Source: Kitasatospora herbaricolor (GTDB lineage Bacteria; Actinomycetota; Actinomycetes; Streptomycetales; Streptomycetaceae). Taken from it: 64,000 nt of DNA. Position 1 is the stretch's first letter, and every line of letters begins with the position of its first letter. The position numbers and the translations under genes were made by a program. Shown one piece after another: positions 24,558 to 32,959 of this stretch. The notes beneath the pieces are model-generated. The model worked only from the letters and a program-made list of their open reading frames with translations. It ran no database searches and was not told the origin of the DNA. Location of the stretch: NCBI RefSeq assembly GCF_030813695.1, contig NZ_JAUSVA010000002.1, positions 8,765,501 to 8,829,500 on the forward strand, in the 5' to 3' direction.

Positions 24558-24650
24558 GATCCGAGGCTATCTCGGCGATCAAGGAGGATGGAAGATTGTT
24601 CTCCCGGTCATCCCCGGGTTCCGCCACGGATCTGCCGGTAGAATCGCGAT

Positions 24651-25097
24651 ATGGCAGTGAATCTTGACGACGTGGACTGGGCGATCATCGGCGAGCTGCA
24701 GCGCGAGGCACGCATCTCCCTCAGCGAGCTGGGGCGGCGCGTGAGCCTCAGTCCCTCGGCCACCACGGAACGGGTCCGCCACCTTGAGGCCACCGGCGTC
24801 ATCGCCGGCTACCACGCCGTGGTCGACCTGGCGAAGGTCGGCTACCCCGTGCTCGCCGTCGTCCGGCTGAAGTACCCCGGCAACCACCACCAGCCGCTGC
24901 GCCGCCTGCTCGCCGAGCGGCGGGAGATCCTGGAATGCCTGCGCACCACCGGCGACGACTGCTACACCCTCAAGGTGGCCGCGACCTCCATGGAGCACCT
25001 GGAGAAGCTCATGGACGAACTGGCCGGCTTCGGCAGCACCACCACCAGCGTCGTCTACAGCCAGACCCTGCCCTACCGCGGACCCGAGCGGCCCTGA
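24651..25097 (+). CDS. Lrp/AsnC-family transcriptional regulator
   Basis: A 148-residue regulator with an N-terminal winged helix (DWAIIGELQREARISLSELGRRVSLSPSATTERVRHLE) and a C-terminal RAM ligand domain (VVRLKYPGNHH to TTTSVVYSQ). The -10-like TAGAAT (24639-24644) ends 6 nt before the ATG and no ribosome site is seen, so the transcript is probably leaderless. Divergent from the LLM/deaminase pair. Effector amino acid unknown. Confidence 0.9.
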   Translation: MAVNLDDVDWAIIGELQREARISLSELGRRVSLSPSATTERVRHLEATGVIAGYHAVVDLAKVGYPVLAVVRLKYPGNHHQPLRRLLAERREILECLRTTGDDCYTLKVAATSMEHLEKLMDELAGFGSTTTSVVYSQTLPYRGPERP

Positions 25098-25570
25098 CCG
25101 AGGGCGGACCGGGGCGCCCGGCGGCGCCTTCCGCCGGGGCCTCAGCCCGGTCCGGCCGAAGCGGTGGCGTACTCGTGTTCCGCTCACGCGGCGTGGATGC
25201 ACCCGGCCGACGTGAGCGCTCCGAACTCCGGAGCGGTCAGGACCCGTTGGCCGCGAGCCTCGCACGCGCCGCTGCGCGGAGGTTCCATCTCCGCCCTGAC
25301 CTGGCGACCGGCAATCGGGCTACCCCGGCCGTGTCCTGCTTGACTCGGGCCGCCGCTGAGAACAGAGTCGACGAGCGGCGCACCCGTACCTGCGCCGGCA
25401 CGACCTGCGCCTGAGCCTGCCGGGCCTGATGTCCGTCCGGCCCGGCCACTACCGGAGGGCAGAGATGGCCGAGCGTCGGGGTGGCGGGAGGCGGAAGCCG
25501 TACGCCGGGGGCGGGTCGCCCGCGGGCGGGCCGGCGCATGCGGGTTCCGTCGCGACCGTGAAGGCGGCCG
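25098..25570. other. Intergenic region without a supported gene
   Basis: A terminator-like 8-bp hairpin (25117-25124 with 25131-25138) follows the Lrp gene. A perfect 8-bp inverted repeat (25181-25188, CGCTCACG, with 25211-25218) has a 22-nt loop. I see no frame with convincing start signals. Confidence 0.5.
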
Positions 25571-26221
25571 GTGGCGATGGTCCTTGATCTTGTTCTGATC
25601 GGTACCGGCATCACGCTGGGGCCGTTGCACAACAGCGCCTTCATCCTGCTGCTCTCCTCCGAGCGCGGTGTCCGCAAGGGGCTGGCGTTCATCCTGGCCT
25701 GGCTCGCGAGCCTGGTACTGGTGATCGCCGGCGTGCTGCTGCTGACCGGCGGCACACCCCCGGGCCGGAACTCGGCCCCCTCGGCGGCGGCCGAGGCAGT
25801 GAAGCTGTCGATCGGTGTCGCACTCGTCGTCTACGGCGAGCTCCGGCGCCGCCGGCCGAGGGGCACCCGTCGGCAGCCCAAGTGGATGTCCAGGGTGGAC
25901 TCCATCTCCGTCTGGACGGCCGCCGGGCTCGCCTTCCTGCTGCAACCGTGGGGCCTGGTGGGCGCGGGCGCCGCCACGGTGGTGCAGGCGAATCTCTCCG
26001 ACGCCGCCACCGTGGCCCTGCTGTTCGGCTACTGCGTGCTGGCCTCGGCGAGCCTGCTGGTGATGGAGCTGTACACGGCGTTCTCGCCGGAGGCCGCCGG
26101 AGCCGCGCTGGGCAGGATGCGCCAGTGGGTCGACGGTCACCAGGAACAGGCGATCGTGCTGATCTGCCTGCTGGTGGGCCTGTGGCTGACCGGCAACAGC
26201 ATCGACCAACTCGTCAGCTGA
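25571..26221 (+). CDS. GAP-family (SfLAP-like) membrane protein
   Basis: A 216-residue membrane protein with six hydrophobic segments. The opening LVLIGTGITLGPLHNSAFILLL and the short basic loop RRRRPRGTRR fit the GAP/SfLAP family, which in mycobacteria is linked to export of sulfolipids and glycopeptidolipids. Here its cargo is unknown. GTG 25571 has AAGG about 6 nt upstream; ATG 25577 is possible. It stands alone. Confidence 0.75.
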   Translation: MAMVLDLVLIGTGITLGPLHNSAFILLLSSERGVRKGLAFILAWLASLVLVIAGVLLLTGGTPPGRNSAPSAAAEAVKLSIGVALVVYGELRRRRPRGTRRQPKWMSRVDSISVWTAAGLAFLLQPWGLVGAGAATVVQANLSDAATVALLFGYCVLASASLLVMELYTAFSPEAAGAALGRMRQWVDGHQEQAIVLICLLVGLWLTGNSIDQLVS

Positions 26222-27003
26222 GCCGGGCCGGGGCTCGGCCGGCCCTGCGTCGCCCGGGCGTCGGCCCGCGCGATGCCGGCGTGGTCCCGGTGGTCGAGGA
26301 ATGCGACTGTGCATTCGGCCAGGAATTCCGAACGCCCGTCGGTGATTTCTACAGCTGCTGTTTCCGCTGAAATGGCGGCGGTTGCAGAATTTTGCCGGGA
26401 GCCGTGAGAATTCGCACCGCCCCGGACGGGGACTGCTGCTGCCGCCGGGGCCGGCCGTCGCAGCGGCCTGGCGGCTGACCGGGCAACATGTCAGCGCTGC
26501 TTCCCCTGGCGCCGGAAGGGTGGTTCGTGTCCGCCCAGGCCGGACTCCGCCGCCGGCGGGCGGATGGTTCGCGACCCGCCGCCTCACCGGGCCGGGTCGA
26601 ATGCGGGGACGGCCCGGCTGTTGCGAGTGAATTCTCCGGAATTCACCGGTGGATGCGAGCCGTGGTGGCTGTTAGAGTCCGCATGCGCAATTCGCGGTGG
26701 CGCGGCGAAAGGCGGATCCGAACCTGAGGATCTGCTCTCGGGCGTCGGGCATCTGCCGTGGGCCACCCGCCCCGGGCACCGTCATGCCCGTGCGCCCATC
26801 AGCCGTGGCCGGCCGCCGACGAGCGGCCGCCGCCGCCGGCCTGCCTGACCCACCCCGCGGCGCCCCACCGCCACGCCGGACGACGCGTCGCCCCCGCCAC
26901 CCCGGGGCCGCCGTCCCGGTGGCGGGCCACGCCGCGCGACACCACTACGTACCGCACCGCCAGGTCGTACTCCGCGCCCTGGAACCGGAAATGGGAGCAC
27001 ACC
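26222..27003. other. Long intergenic region with lower-GC palindromes
   Basis: No gene is supported. The stretch has two patches of lower GC (26290-26420 and 26620-26720). It contains the inverted repeats GAATGC-N6-GCATTC (26299-26316) and GTGAATTC-N4-GAATTCAC (26627-26646), and a -10-like TAGAGT at 26673-26678. It probably holds a regulated promoter for the secreted repeat proteins downstream, or the remains of a lost gene. Confidence 0.4.
26627..26646. promoter_or_regulatory. 20-bp palindrome, possible operator
   Basis: GTGAATTC-TCCG-GAATTCAC has perfect 8-bp arms and lies about 30 bp before a -10-like TAGAGT. The AT-rich arms stand out in this sequence. Confidence 0.45.
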
Positions 27004-28083
27004 ATGAGAACGGGACTTCTGAGCCGCCTGGGCACCGGGAAGGCACTGGCCGTCGGCGCCCTGCTGGTCCTGGCCCTGCCGGGTACCGCGTACGCCGACA
27101 CGGTCACTGCGACCGTGAAGACGCCCGGGGCCACGTCCGGGCCCGCCTCGACTTTCGCCGAGATGTCGACCCACGCCGACTGCTCCTCCGGCCTCGTCTC
27201 GGGTGGGGGCGTCGACCAGGCCATCGGCACCGGCACGGTCTCGAACGGCAACCATGTGAACGGGACGTCGCCCAGCCCCGACGGCAGCACCGAGTACACC
27301 GGCTCGACCGGGGTGGTCGGCACCGACGTGACGCACTGGCTGGCGATCGGCGGCAGTGGCGGCGCCGTGGACAGCGCCTTCTCCACCACCCCGTACGCGG
27401 TCTGCTTCAGCAGCAACCTGATCAACCACACCCAGGTGGTGATGAACAGGACCGCCGGACCGACCACGGCCTCGACGGTCGGCCTGGTGGTGGCCACCTG
27501 CCCGGCCAACACCCGTCTGCTGGGCGGCGGATCGCGCACCACGCCGGCCAGCGTAGGCAGTTTCAAGCCGATCGCGTGCTACCCCACCTTCAACAACGCC
27601 GGCCACGACTACGGCCGGAAGGCCGCGGCCGACGGGGAGAGCAACCCCGACTCCTGGGCCGCGGTCGGGTGGAACGGCGGTGGTGGCGGGGCGACCAACA
27701 CCACCTACGCCTACGCGATCTGCAGCGGCAGCGGGATCAGCATCGGCGGTGCCACCGTCAAGGTCCGCCACAGTGAGGTCAGCGGTCCGACCTCGGCGAC
27801 CTCGGGCGCGACCGTGACGGTCGGCTGCGGCGGCGGGGACGGCAAGCTGATCGGCGGCGGCGCCGCCATCAGCGGCGGCAGCGTCACGACCACCGACTTC
27901 ACCGGCCCGGGTTCTGGCGGCGACCACCTCAACGGCAGCTTCCCCAGCGATTCGGGCGGCAACCCGGTCGCCGACGGGACGACCACGGCCGCCTACTGGA
28001 CGGCTTGGACCCACACCGGCGGCGCGAGTTCGCCCGCCACCTACTCCGACGCCTGGGCGCTCTGCGCCGACGACGGGGTCTGA
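27004..28083 (+). CDS. Secreted protein with three Cys-flanked repeats
   Basis: A 359-residue exported protein with a clear signal peptide (cleavage near ALPGTAYA-D, residue ~32). The mature part is built of three related blocks of ~90-110 residues. Each opens with a Cys followed by L(V/L/I)GGG or LVSGGG, has a Trp-containing middle (THWLAIGGSG, DSWAAVGWNG, AYWTAWTHTG) and ends with a YA.C or WALC. The paired cysteines would form disulfides. Similar uncharacterised proteins exist in Streptomyces, as I recall. Function unknown; surface or matrix role is a guess. ATG 27004 has GGGAG upstream. Confidence 0.75.
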   Translation: MRTGLLSRLGTGKALAVGALLVLALPGTAYADTVTATVKTPGATSGPASTFAEMSTHADCSSGLVSGGGVDQAIGTGTVSNGNHVNGTSPSPDGSTEYTGSTGVVGTDVTHWLAIGGSGGAVDSAFSTTPYAVCFSSNLINHTQVVMNRTAGPTTASTVGLVVATCPANTRLLGGGSRTTPASVGSFKPIACYPTFNNAGHDYGRKAAADGESNPDSWAAVGWNGGGGGATNTTYAYAICSGSGISIGGATVKVRHSEVSGPTSATSGATVTVGCGGGDGKLIGGGAAISGGSVTTTDFTGPGSGGDHLNGSFPSDSGGNPVADGTTTAAYWTAWTHTGGASSPATYSDAWALCADDGV

Positions 28084-28245
28084 CCCGGCACCGGCGGGGC
28101 GCGCCACCCGAGCGGGTGGGACGGGCGCCGAGTACGACCGAACCGCCCGCTCGCGGACACCGCGGTCGACCCACGACCCCCACCCCCACCCCCATTCCCC
28201 GCCCCGTACCACCGCGGGCCGGTCCCTGACCGGCCCGGAGAGGCA

Positions 28246-30111
28246 GTGTCAACTCCCATGCAGCACAACGAGAACGACCGGACCGCCCGGCCCGGATCCA
28301 GGACACTGGCGGTGGCCGGCGCCGCCGGCCTGCTGGCCGCCATGATGGTGCCCGTCACCGCCTCGGCGGACCCGGCGACCGCCGGCACCGCGGTCCCCCC
28401 GGCGGCCACGGCGGGCGGGGCCGCCCCGTGCGGCGCCGGCGGCGTCTTCACGGCCACGCCGCCGACCTGCACCTGGACGGCGGCGGGCACGGACGTCCTC
28501 ACCGTCCCGGCCGGGGTGACCGAGGTGAGCGTCGACCTGTTCGGCGGCGAGGGCGGCAGCGCCGCCGGCTTCGTCGCCCCGAACCCGCCGAACCCGGGGG
28601 CGCCCGGCGGGCTCGGCGGCGAGACCCGGGCCACCCTGGCGGTCGGCGCGGGGCAGCGCCTGCAGATCACCGTGGGCGCGGCCGGCAGCCCCGGGAGCTC
28701 CCGGCACGGCGAGTTCGCCCGACCGGGCGGCACCGGCCACGGGGCCGGCGGCGGCGGGGCGCACGGGGGCGGCGGATCCGGTGGTGGCGGCTCGGACGTC
28801 CGCGCCGGCGACTTCGGCCCCGCCGACCGGATCCTGGTCGCGGGTGGCGGCGGAGGGGCGGGCAACGGCGGGCCCCTGCTGCGCGGCGGCAACGGCGGCG
28901 GCCCGGTCGCGGAGCCCGGCGGCCAGGGCGGCGGCCCCGAGGGCTCCGGCGTCGCCGGCGGCGGCGGGACCCGGTCGGCGTACGGTCTTGGCAGCCCCAA
29001 CTCGGCGCTCGGCGGCCCGGGTGTGGCTGGCGGCGACATCGACCCCAACACCGGCCTGGTCAACCCCGGCAGCGGCGGGCCCGGCGGCAACGGCGGCCGG
29101 GGCGGGAACGGCGGCGGCGGTGGCGGCGGTGGCTGGTTCGGCGGTGCGGGCGGCTCCGGCGGCGGGAACCCCGGCAACCTCTACGGCGCGGGCGGTGGCG
29201 GCGGGAGCAGCTTCGCGACCCCGGCGGCCTCCGGCGTCGCCCTCCTCCCCGGGGTGAACCACGGCGACGGAAAGGCGGTGGTCTCGTTCCGCTACGGGAC
29301 GTCGGTCTCGCTCGCCGCGAGCAGCGAGAGCCCGCTGTTCGGGCACTCCGTCAGCCTCACCGCCACCGTCGGCGCGGCGGACCGGGCCGCCGGCACCCCG
29401 GGCGGGGCGGTCACCTTCCGGGACGGACCGACCGTGCTGGCGACCGTCCCCCTGACGGCCGGCCGGGCCGTCCTCAGCACCGGCGGACTGCGTCCCGGCG
29501 CGCACGCGATCGCCGCCGGCTACGGCGGCGACCCGGCGTTCGCGCCGAGCGCGACGGCGGAGCCGGCCCCGGTCACGGTCGGGTTCAGCCGGCCGTGCGT
29601 GACGACCGCGCACCTCGGGCCGCTGACCGTGGCCGCCGGCGAGTCGCTCTGCATCGGCCCCGGCGGCAGCCAGACCGGCCCGCTCACGGTGCGCCCCGGC
29701 GGTGCCCTGGCGGTGTCGGGGGCCCCGGTCACCGGTCCGGTCTCCGCCGACGGCGCCCTCGCGGTGGCGATCTGCGCCGCGCGGCTCACCGGCCCGGTGA
29801 CCGTCCGGCACAGCAGCGGCTTCGTGCTGATCGGCTCGGGGCAGGACGGCCCGGCGCGCTGCGACGGCAACACGCTCAAGGGGCCGCTGACCGTCGACGC
29901 CAACACCGGGGGCGTCCAGGTCTCCGCCGACACCGTGACCGGGCCGGTCCGGATCACGGGCAACAGTGGCGGCGGGCTGCCGCCGCAGCCGGCCGGGCCC
30001 GTCCTCGAGGCCAACCGGGTGACCGGTCCGGTGACGTGCGAGGGCAACGAACCGGAGCTTCGGCAGACGGACAACACGGTGGACGGGCCGCGGTCGGGCC
30101 AGTGCCGCTGA
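28246..30111 (+). CDS. Secreted glycine-rich protein with Ig-like domain and TGPVTV repeats
   Basis: A 621-residue exported protein. After the signal peptide (end near VTASA-D) a Cys-containing segment TCTWTAAGTDVLTVPAGVTEV opens a glycine-rich domain (~60-340) of the Gly_rich type. An Ig-like domain (VSLAASSESPLFGHSVSLTA) spans ~345-440. The C-terminus repeats GPLTV/GPVTV about every 15-25 residues and looks like a short beta-helix. Likely a cell-surface or matrix protein. GTG 28246 has GGAG 5 nt upstream; ATG 28258 is an alternative. It follows the three-repeat secreted protein by 162 bp on the same strand. Confidence 0.75.
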   Translation: MSTPMQHNENDRTARPGSRTLAVAGAAGLLAAMMVPVTASADPATAGTAVPPAATAGGAAPCGAGGVFTATPPTCTWTAAGTDVLTVPAGVTEVSVDLFGGEGGSAAGFVAPNPPNPGAPGGLGGETRATLAVGAGQRLQITVGAAGSPGSSRHGEFARPGGTGHGAGGGGAHGGGGSGGGGSDVRAGDFGPADRILVAGGGGGAGNGGPLLRGGNGGGPVAEPGGQGGGPEGSGVAGGGGTRSAYGLGSPNSALGGPGVAGGDIDPNTGLVNPGSGGPGGNGGRGGNGGGGGGGGWFGGAGGSGGGNPGNLYGAGGGGGSSFATPAASGVALLPGVNHGDGKAVVSFRYGTSVSLAASSESPLFGHSVSLTATVGAADRAAGTPGGAVTFRDGPTVLATVPLTAGRAVLSTGGLRPGAHAIAAGYGGDPAFAPSATAEPAPVTVGFSRPCVTTAHLGPLTVAAGESLCIGPGGSQTGPLTVRPGGALAVSGAPVTGPVSADGALAVAICAARLTGPVTVRHSSGFVLIGSGQDGPARCDGNTLKGPLTVDANTGGVQVSADTVTGPVRITGNSGGGLPPQPAGPVLEANRVTGPVTCEGNEPELRQTDNTVDGPRSGQCR

Positions 30112-30253
30112 GGCCCGTGCCGCCGCGGCTCGTACCGGAGAGGCCCGTGCCGGTGCGGCTCGTGCCGCGGTGTCGCGCCCGATGACGGTGGACGGGCGCC
30201 GCCACCACGGCGACGCCCGTCCAGCAGGGGAGCGGCCGTGGCGCCCAGCCCGA

Positions 30254-30293
30254 GGGCCGGCCGCCGCCCGGACGTACGGGCGGCGGCCGGCCC
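30254..30293. terminator. Bidirectional terminator hairpin
   Basis: A perfect 17-bp stem (30254-30270 with 30277-30293) with a 6-nt loop, between the convergent glycine-rich protein and EF-G2 genes. Confidence 0.8.
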
Positions 30294-30326
30294 GGCTCCG
30301 CGGGCCCCGACGGTTGCGCCCCACCC

Positions 30327-32465
30327 CTACCGGAGCGGCGTCGCCGGGGCCGCGCCCGGCCGCGGGGCCGGCGCCGGGGCGTAGCCGGTGGGCCGGGTGG
30401 TGAAGGTCCCCCGGCCCTGGGTGCGGCCGCGCAACCGGGTCGCGTAGCCGAACAGCTCGGCCAGCGGCACGGTCGCGGTGATCACCGCGGTGCCGCCCCG
30501 GGTGGTCGAGCCGGAGACCCGGCCGCGCCGGGCCGCCAAGTCCCCGAGCACCCCGCCCACGGCGTCCTCGGGCACCGTCGCGGTGAGTTCGACCACCGGC
30601 TCCAGGAGCGCCGTGGCGGCGGCCCGCAGCGCCTCCCGCAGGGCGAGCCGGCCGGCCGTGCGGAACGCCATCTCCGAGGAGTCCTTGGGATGGGTGGCCC
30701 CGTCGGTCAGGGTGACCCGCAGTCCGGTGACCGGATGACCCCCGAGGGGGCCCTCCGTCAGGGCGTCGCGGCAGCCGGCCTCGACCGCCCGGACGTACTC
30801 CTGCGGCACCCGTCCGCCGACCACGGCCGACCGGAACTCGAAGAGCGCCCCGCCGTCCGCGCCCGCACCCTCGCCGCCGCCGGCGGTGGTCGCCGCCAGT
30901 GGATCCACGTCCAGCACCACATGGGCGAACTGCCCGGCGCCGCCCTCCTGTTTGACGTGCCGGTAGAGCAGCCCGGACACCGCACGGGTGACCGTCTCCC
31001 GGTAGGAGACCTTCGGCCGGCCGACGCCGACCTCCAGCCCCTGGGCGCGGCGGACCTTCTCCACCGCGACCTCCAGGTGCAGTTCGCCCATCCCCGACAG
31101 CACGGTCTGGCCGGTCTCCGGGTCGGTGCGCAGGACCAGCGAGGGATCCTCCTCCACCAGCCGGGCCAGCGCGGCGGCCAGCCGGTCGGTGTCGGTGCTC
31201 CGCCGGGCCTCGACCGCCACCGAGACGACCGGGTCGGCCACCGAGGGCGGTTCGAGGAGCAGCGGGGCGGCGGGCAGGCAGAGGGTGGCCCCGGCGCGGG
31301 CTGCCTTCGGCCCGATCACCGCGACGATGTCCCCGGCCACCGCCCGGTCCACCTCCGCGTGCCGGTCGGCCTGGACCCGCAGGATCCGGCCGATCCGCTC
31401 GGTCCGCCGGGCGCCCACGTCCAGCACCGCCGCTCCCTTGTCGATCGTGCCCGAGTAGACCCGCAGGTAGGTCAGCCGCCCGGTGGCGGTGGAGTTCACC
31501 TTGAAGACCAGCGCCGCGAACGGCTCCGCCGGGTCGGCGGCCCGCCGCTGCTCGCCGCCGCCGTGGGTGCCGCGTACCGGTGGCACGTCCAGCGGGGAGG
31601 GCAGGTAGGCGACCACGGCCGCCAGCAGCGGCTCGATCCCGCGGTTGCGGTAGGCGGAGCCGCAGAGCACCACCAGGCCCTCGCCGGTACGGGTCAGCTC
31701 GCGCAGGGCCGCGGCCAGGGTCGGCGCGGAGAGCGCGGAGTGCTCGCAGAACTCCTCAAGGGCGCCCGGGTGCCGTTCGGCCACCGCCTCCTCCAGTTGG
31801 CGTCGGCGCTGCCGGGCCTCCTCCCGCTGCTCGGCCGGCACCGGGCCCTCCAGCGCGCCGGCGTGGCCGTCCGCCCAGGTCAGCGCCCGCATCCGGAGCA
31901 GGTCGACGACACCGGTGAAGTCGTCCTCCCGACCGATCGGCAACTGCACCACGAGCGGGGCCGGATGCAGCCGGCGGCGGATCGAGTCGACCGCCGCGTC
32001 GAGGTCGGCGCCCGCCCGGTCCAGCTTGTTGACGAAGGCGATCCGCGGCACGCCGTGCCGGTCGGCCTTGCGCCACACCGACTCGCTCTGCGGTTCCACC
32101 CCGGCGACGGCGTCGAACACCGCGACGGCCCCGTCGAGCACCCGCAGGGAGCGCTCCACCTCGTCCGAGAAGTCGACGTGGCCCGGGGTGTCGATCAGGT
32201 TGATCCGGTGGCCGTCCCAGTCGCAGCTGACGGCCGCGGCGAAGATGGTGATGCCCCGGTCGCGCTCCTGCGGGTCGAAGTCGGTGACGGTGGTGCCGTG
32301 GTGGACCTCGCCGCGCTTGTGGGTGGCGCCGGTGAGGTAGAGGATCCGTTCGGTGACGGTGGTCTTGCCGGCGTCGACGTGGGCGAGGATGCCCAGGTTG
32401 CGGACGGTGCTCAGGGCGCCGGTGGTCGTCCGGGCGACGGGGCGGGGCCGGGGTTCGGTACGCAT
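30327..32465 (-). CDS. Elongation factor G paralogue (EF-G2)
   Basis: A 712-residue translational GTPase. The G1 loop is AHVDAGKTT (28-36), switch I QERDRGITI, G3 DTPGH (92-96) and G4 NKLD (146-149); domains II-V follow in EF-G order. It lacks the strict conservation of housekeeping FusA, for example HVKQEGGAGQFAHV in domain IV, and stands alone instead of in the str operon, so it is a second copy. Such paralogues have been linked to ribosome recycling or to resistance, but the role here is open. ATG 32465 has AAAGG upstream; an earlier in-frame start is less likely. Confidence 0.88.
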   Translation of the reverse strand: MRTEPRPRPVARTTTGALSTVRNLGILAHVDAGKTTVTERILYLTGATHKRGEVHHGTTVTDFDPQERDRGITIFAAAVSCDWDGHRINLIDTPGHVDFSDEVERSLRVLDGAVAVFDAVAGVEPQSESVWRKADRHGVPRIAFVNKLDRAGADLDAAVDSIRRRLHPAPLVVQLPIGREDDFTGVVDLLRMRALTWADGHAGALEGPVPAEQREEARQRRRQLEEAVAERHPGALEEFCEHSALSAPTLAAALRELTRTGEGLVVLCGSAYRNRGIEPLLAAVVAYLPSPLDVPPVRGTHGGGEQRRAADPAEPFAALVFKVNSTATGRLTYLRVYSGTIDKGAAVLDVGARRTERIGRILRVQADRHAEVDRAVAGDIVAVIGPKAARAGATLCLPAAPLLLEPPSVADPVVSVAVEARRSTDTDRLAAALARLVEEDPSLVLRTDPETGQTVLSGMGELHLEVAVEKVRRAQGLEVGVGRPKVSYRETVTRAVSGLLYRHVKQEGGAGQFAHVVLDVDPLAATTAGGGEGAGADGGALFEFRSAVVGGRVPQEYVRAVEAGCRDALTEGPLGGHPVTGLRVTLTDGATHPKDSSEMAFRTAGRLALREALRAAATALLEPVVELTATVPEDAVGGVLGDLAARRGRVSGSTTRGGTAVITATVPLAELFGYATRLRGRTQGRGTFTTRPTGYAPAPAPRPGAAPATPLR

Positions 32466-32634
32466 GGCCGATGGCCTTTCGGGATGATCCGGGAAGGGGG
32501 CGGCGCGATTCCCGGACGAAACGGCCTGGAGCCCAGGCCGGTCGGACCCCTGCTGCGGTGCGGCCCGGCCTGCCACCGCGCGGCCGGGGCCGGTCGCGGT
32601 GGTTCGGGCGGGCCCGGCAACGGCCGGGCAGGGG

Positions 32635-32751
32635 TCAGGTGTTCGTCGCGGACTTCCGGTGGCGGCCGCGCAGCCGGCACCGGGCGCACGAAGACACCAG
32701 GATCACCTCGAACCGGGACGCGGGGACGACGACAGCGGTGCGGTAGCGCAC
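32635..32751 (-). CDS. Candidate 38-residue small protein with CxxC
   Basis: A short frame from GTG 32751 to TGA 32635, preceded by GGGGAG with a 6-nt spacer. All but about two of its codons end in G or C. It contains SCARCRLRGRH, a CxxC in a basic context, suggesting metal or nucleic-acid binding. A -10-like TACACT (32824-32819) lies upstream. It sits 169 bp upstream of the EF-G2 start on the same strand. Not recognised as a known family. The rest of 32466-32959 shows no gene. Confidence 0.4.
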   Translation of the reverse strand: MRYRTAVVVPASRFEVILVSSCARCRLRGRHRKSATNT

Positions 32752-32959
32752 GGCCGGCTCCCCTCACTCGTCACGGATGCGCACCGCGTGGTTCACGGCG
32801 GTGCGCGCTTCGTCGGCGAGTGTAGGCAGCCGGGCACCGGCCGCGCACCCCAATTGAATCCGGCTGACACCCCGTCCGGCCGGGCCGTCCGGCGCGGGGG
32901 AGACCGCCCGGAATTCCGCCGTTCGGCGCGGGGTCGGCCGCCCGTCCTTCCGCCGTCCC

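Noticed and set aside
25181..25218. 8-bp inverted repeat as an integrase attachment site
   Set aside because: No integrase, tRNA or direct repeat nearby; an isolated inverted repeat is not enough.
26488..26727. 80-residue frame in the intergenic island
   Set aside because: No ribosome site, mixed codon bias and crossing of the 20-bp palindrome; not convincing as a gene.
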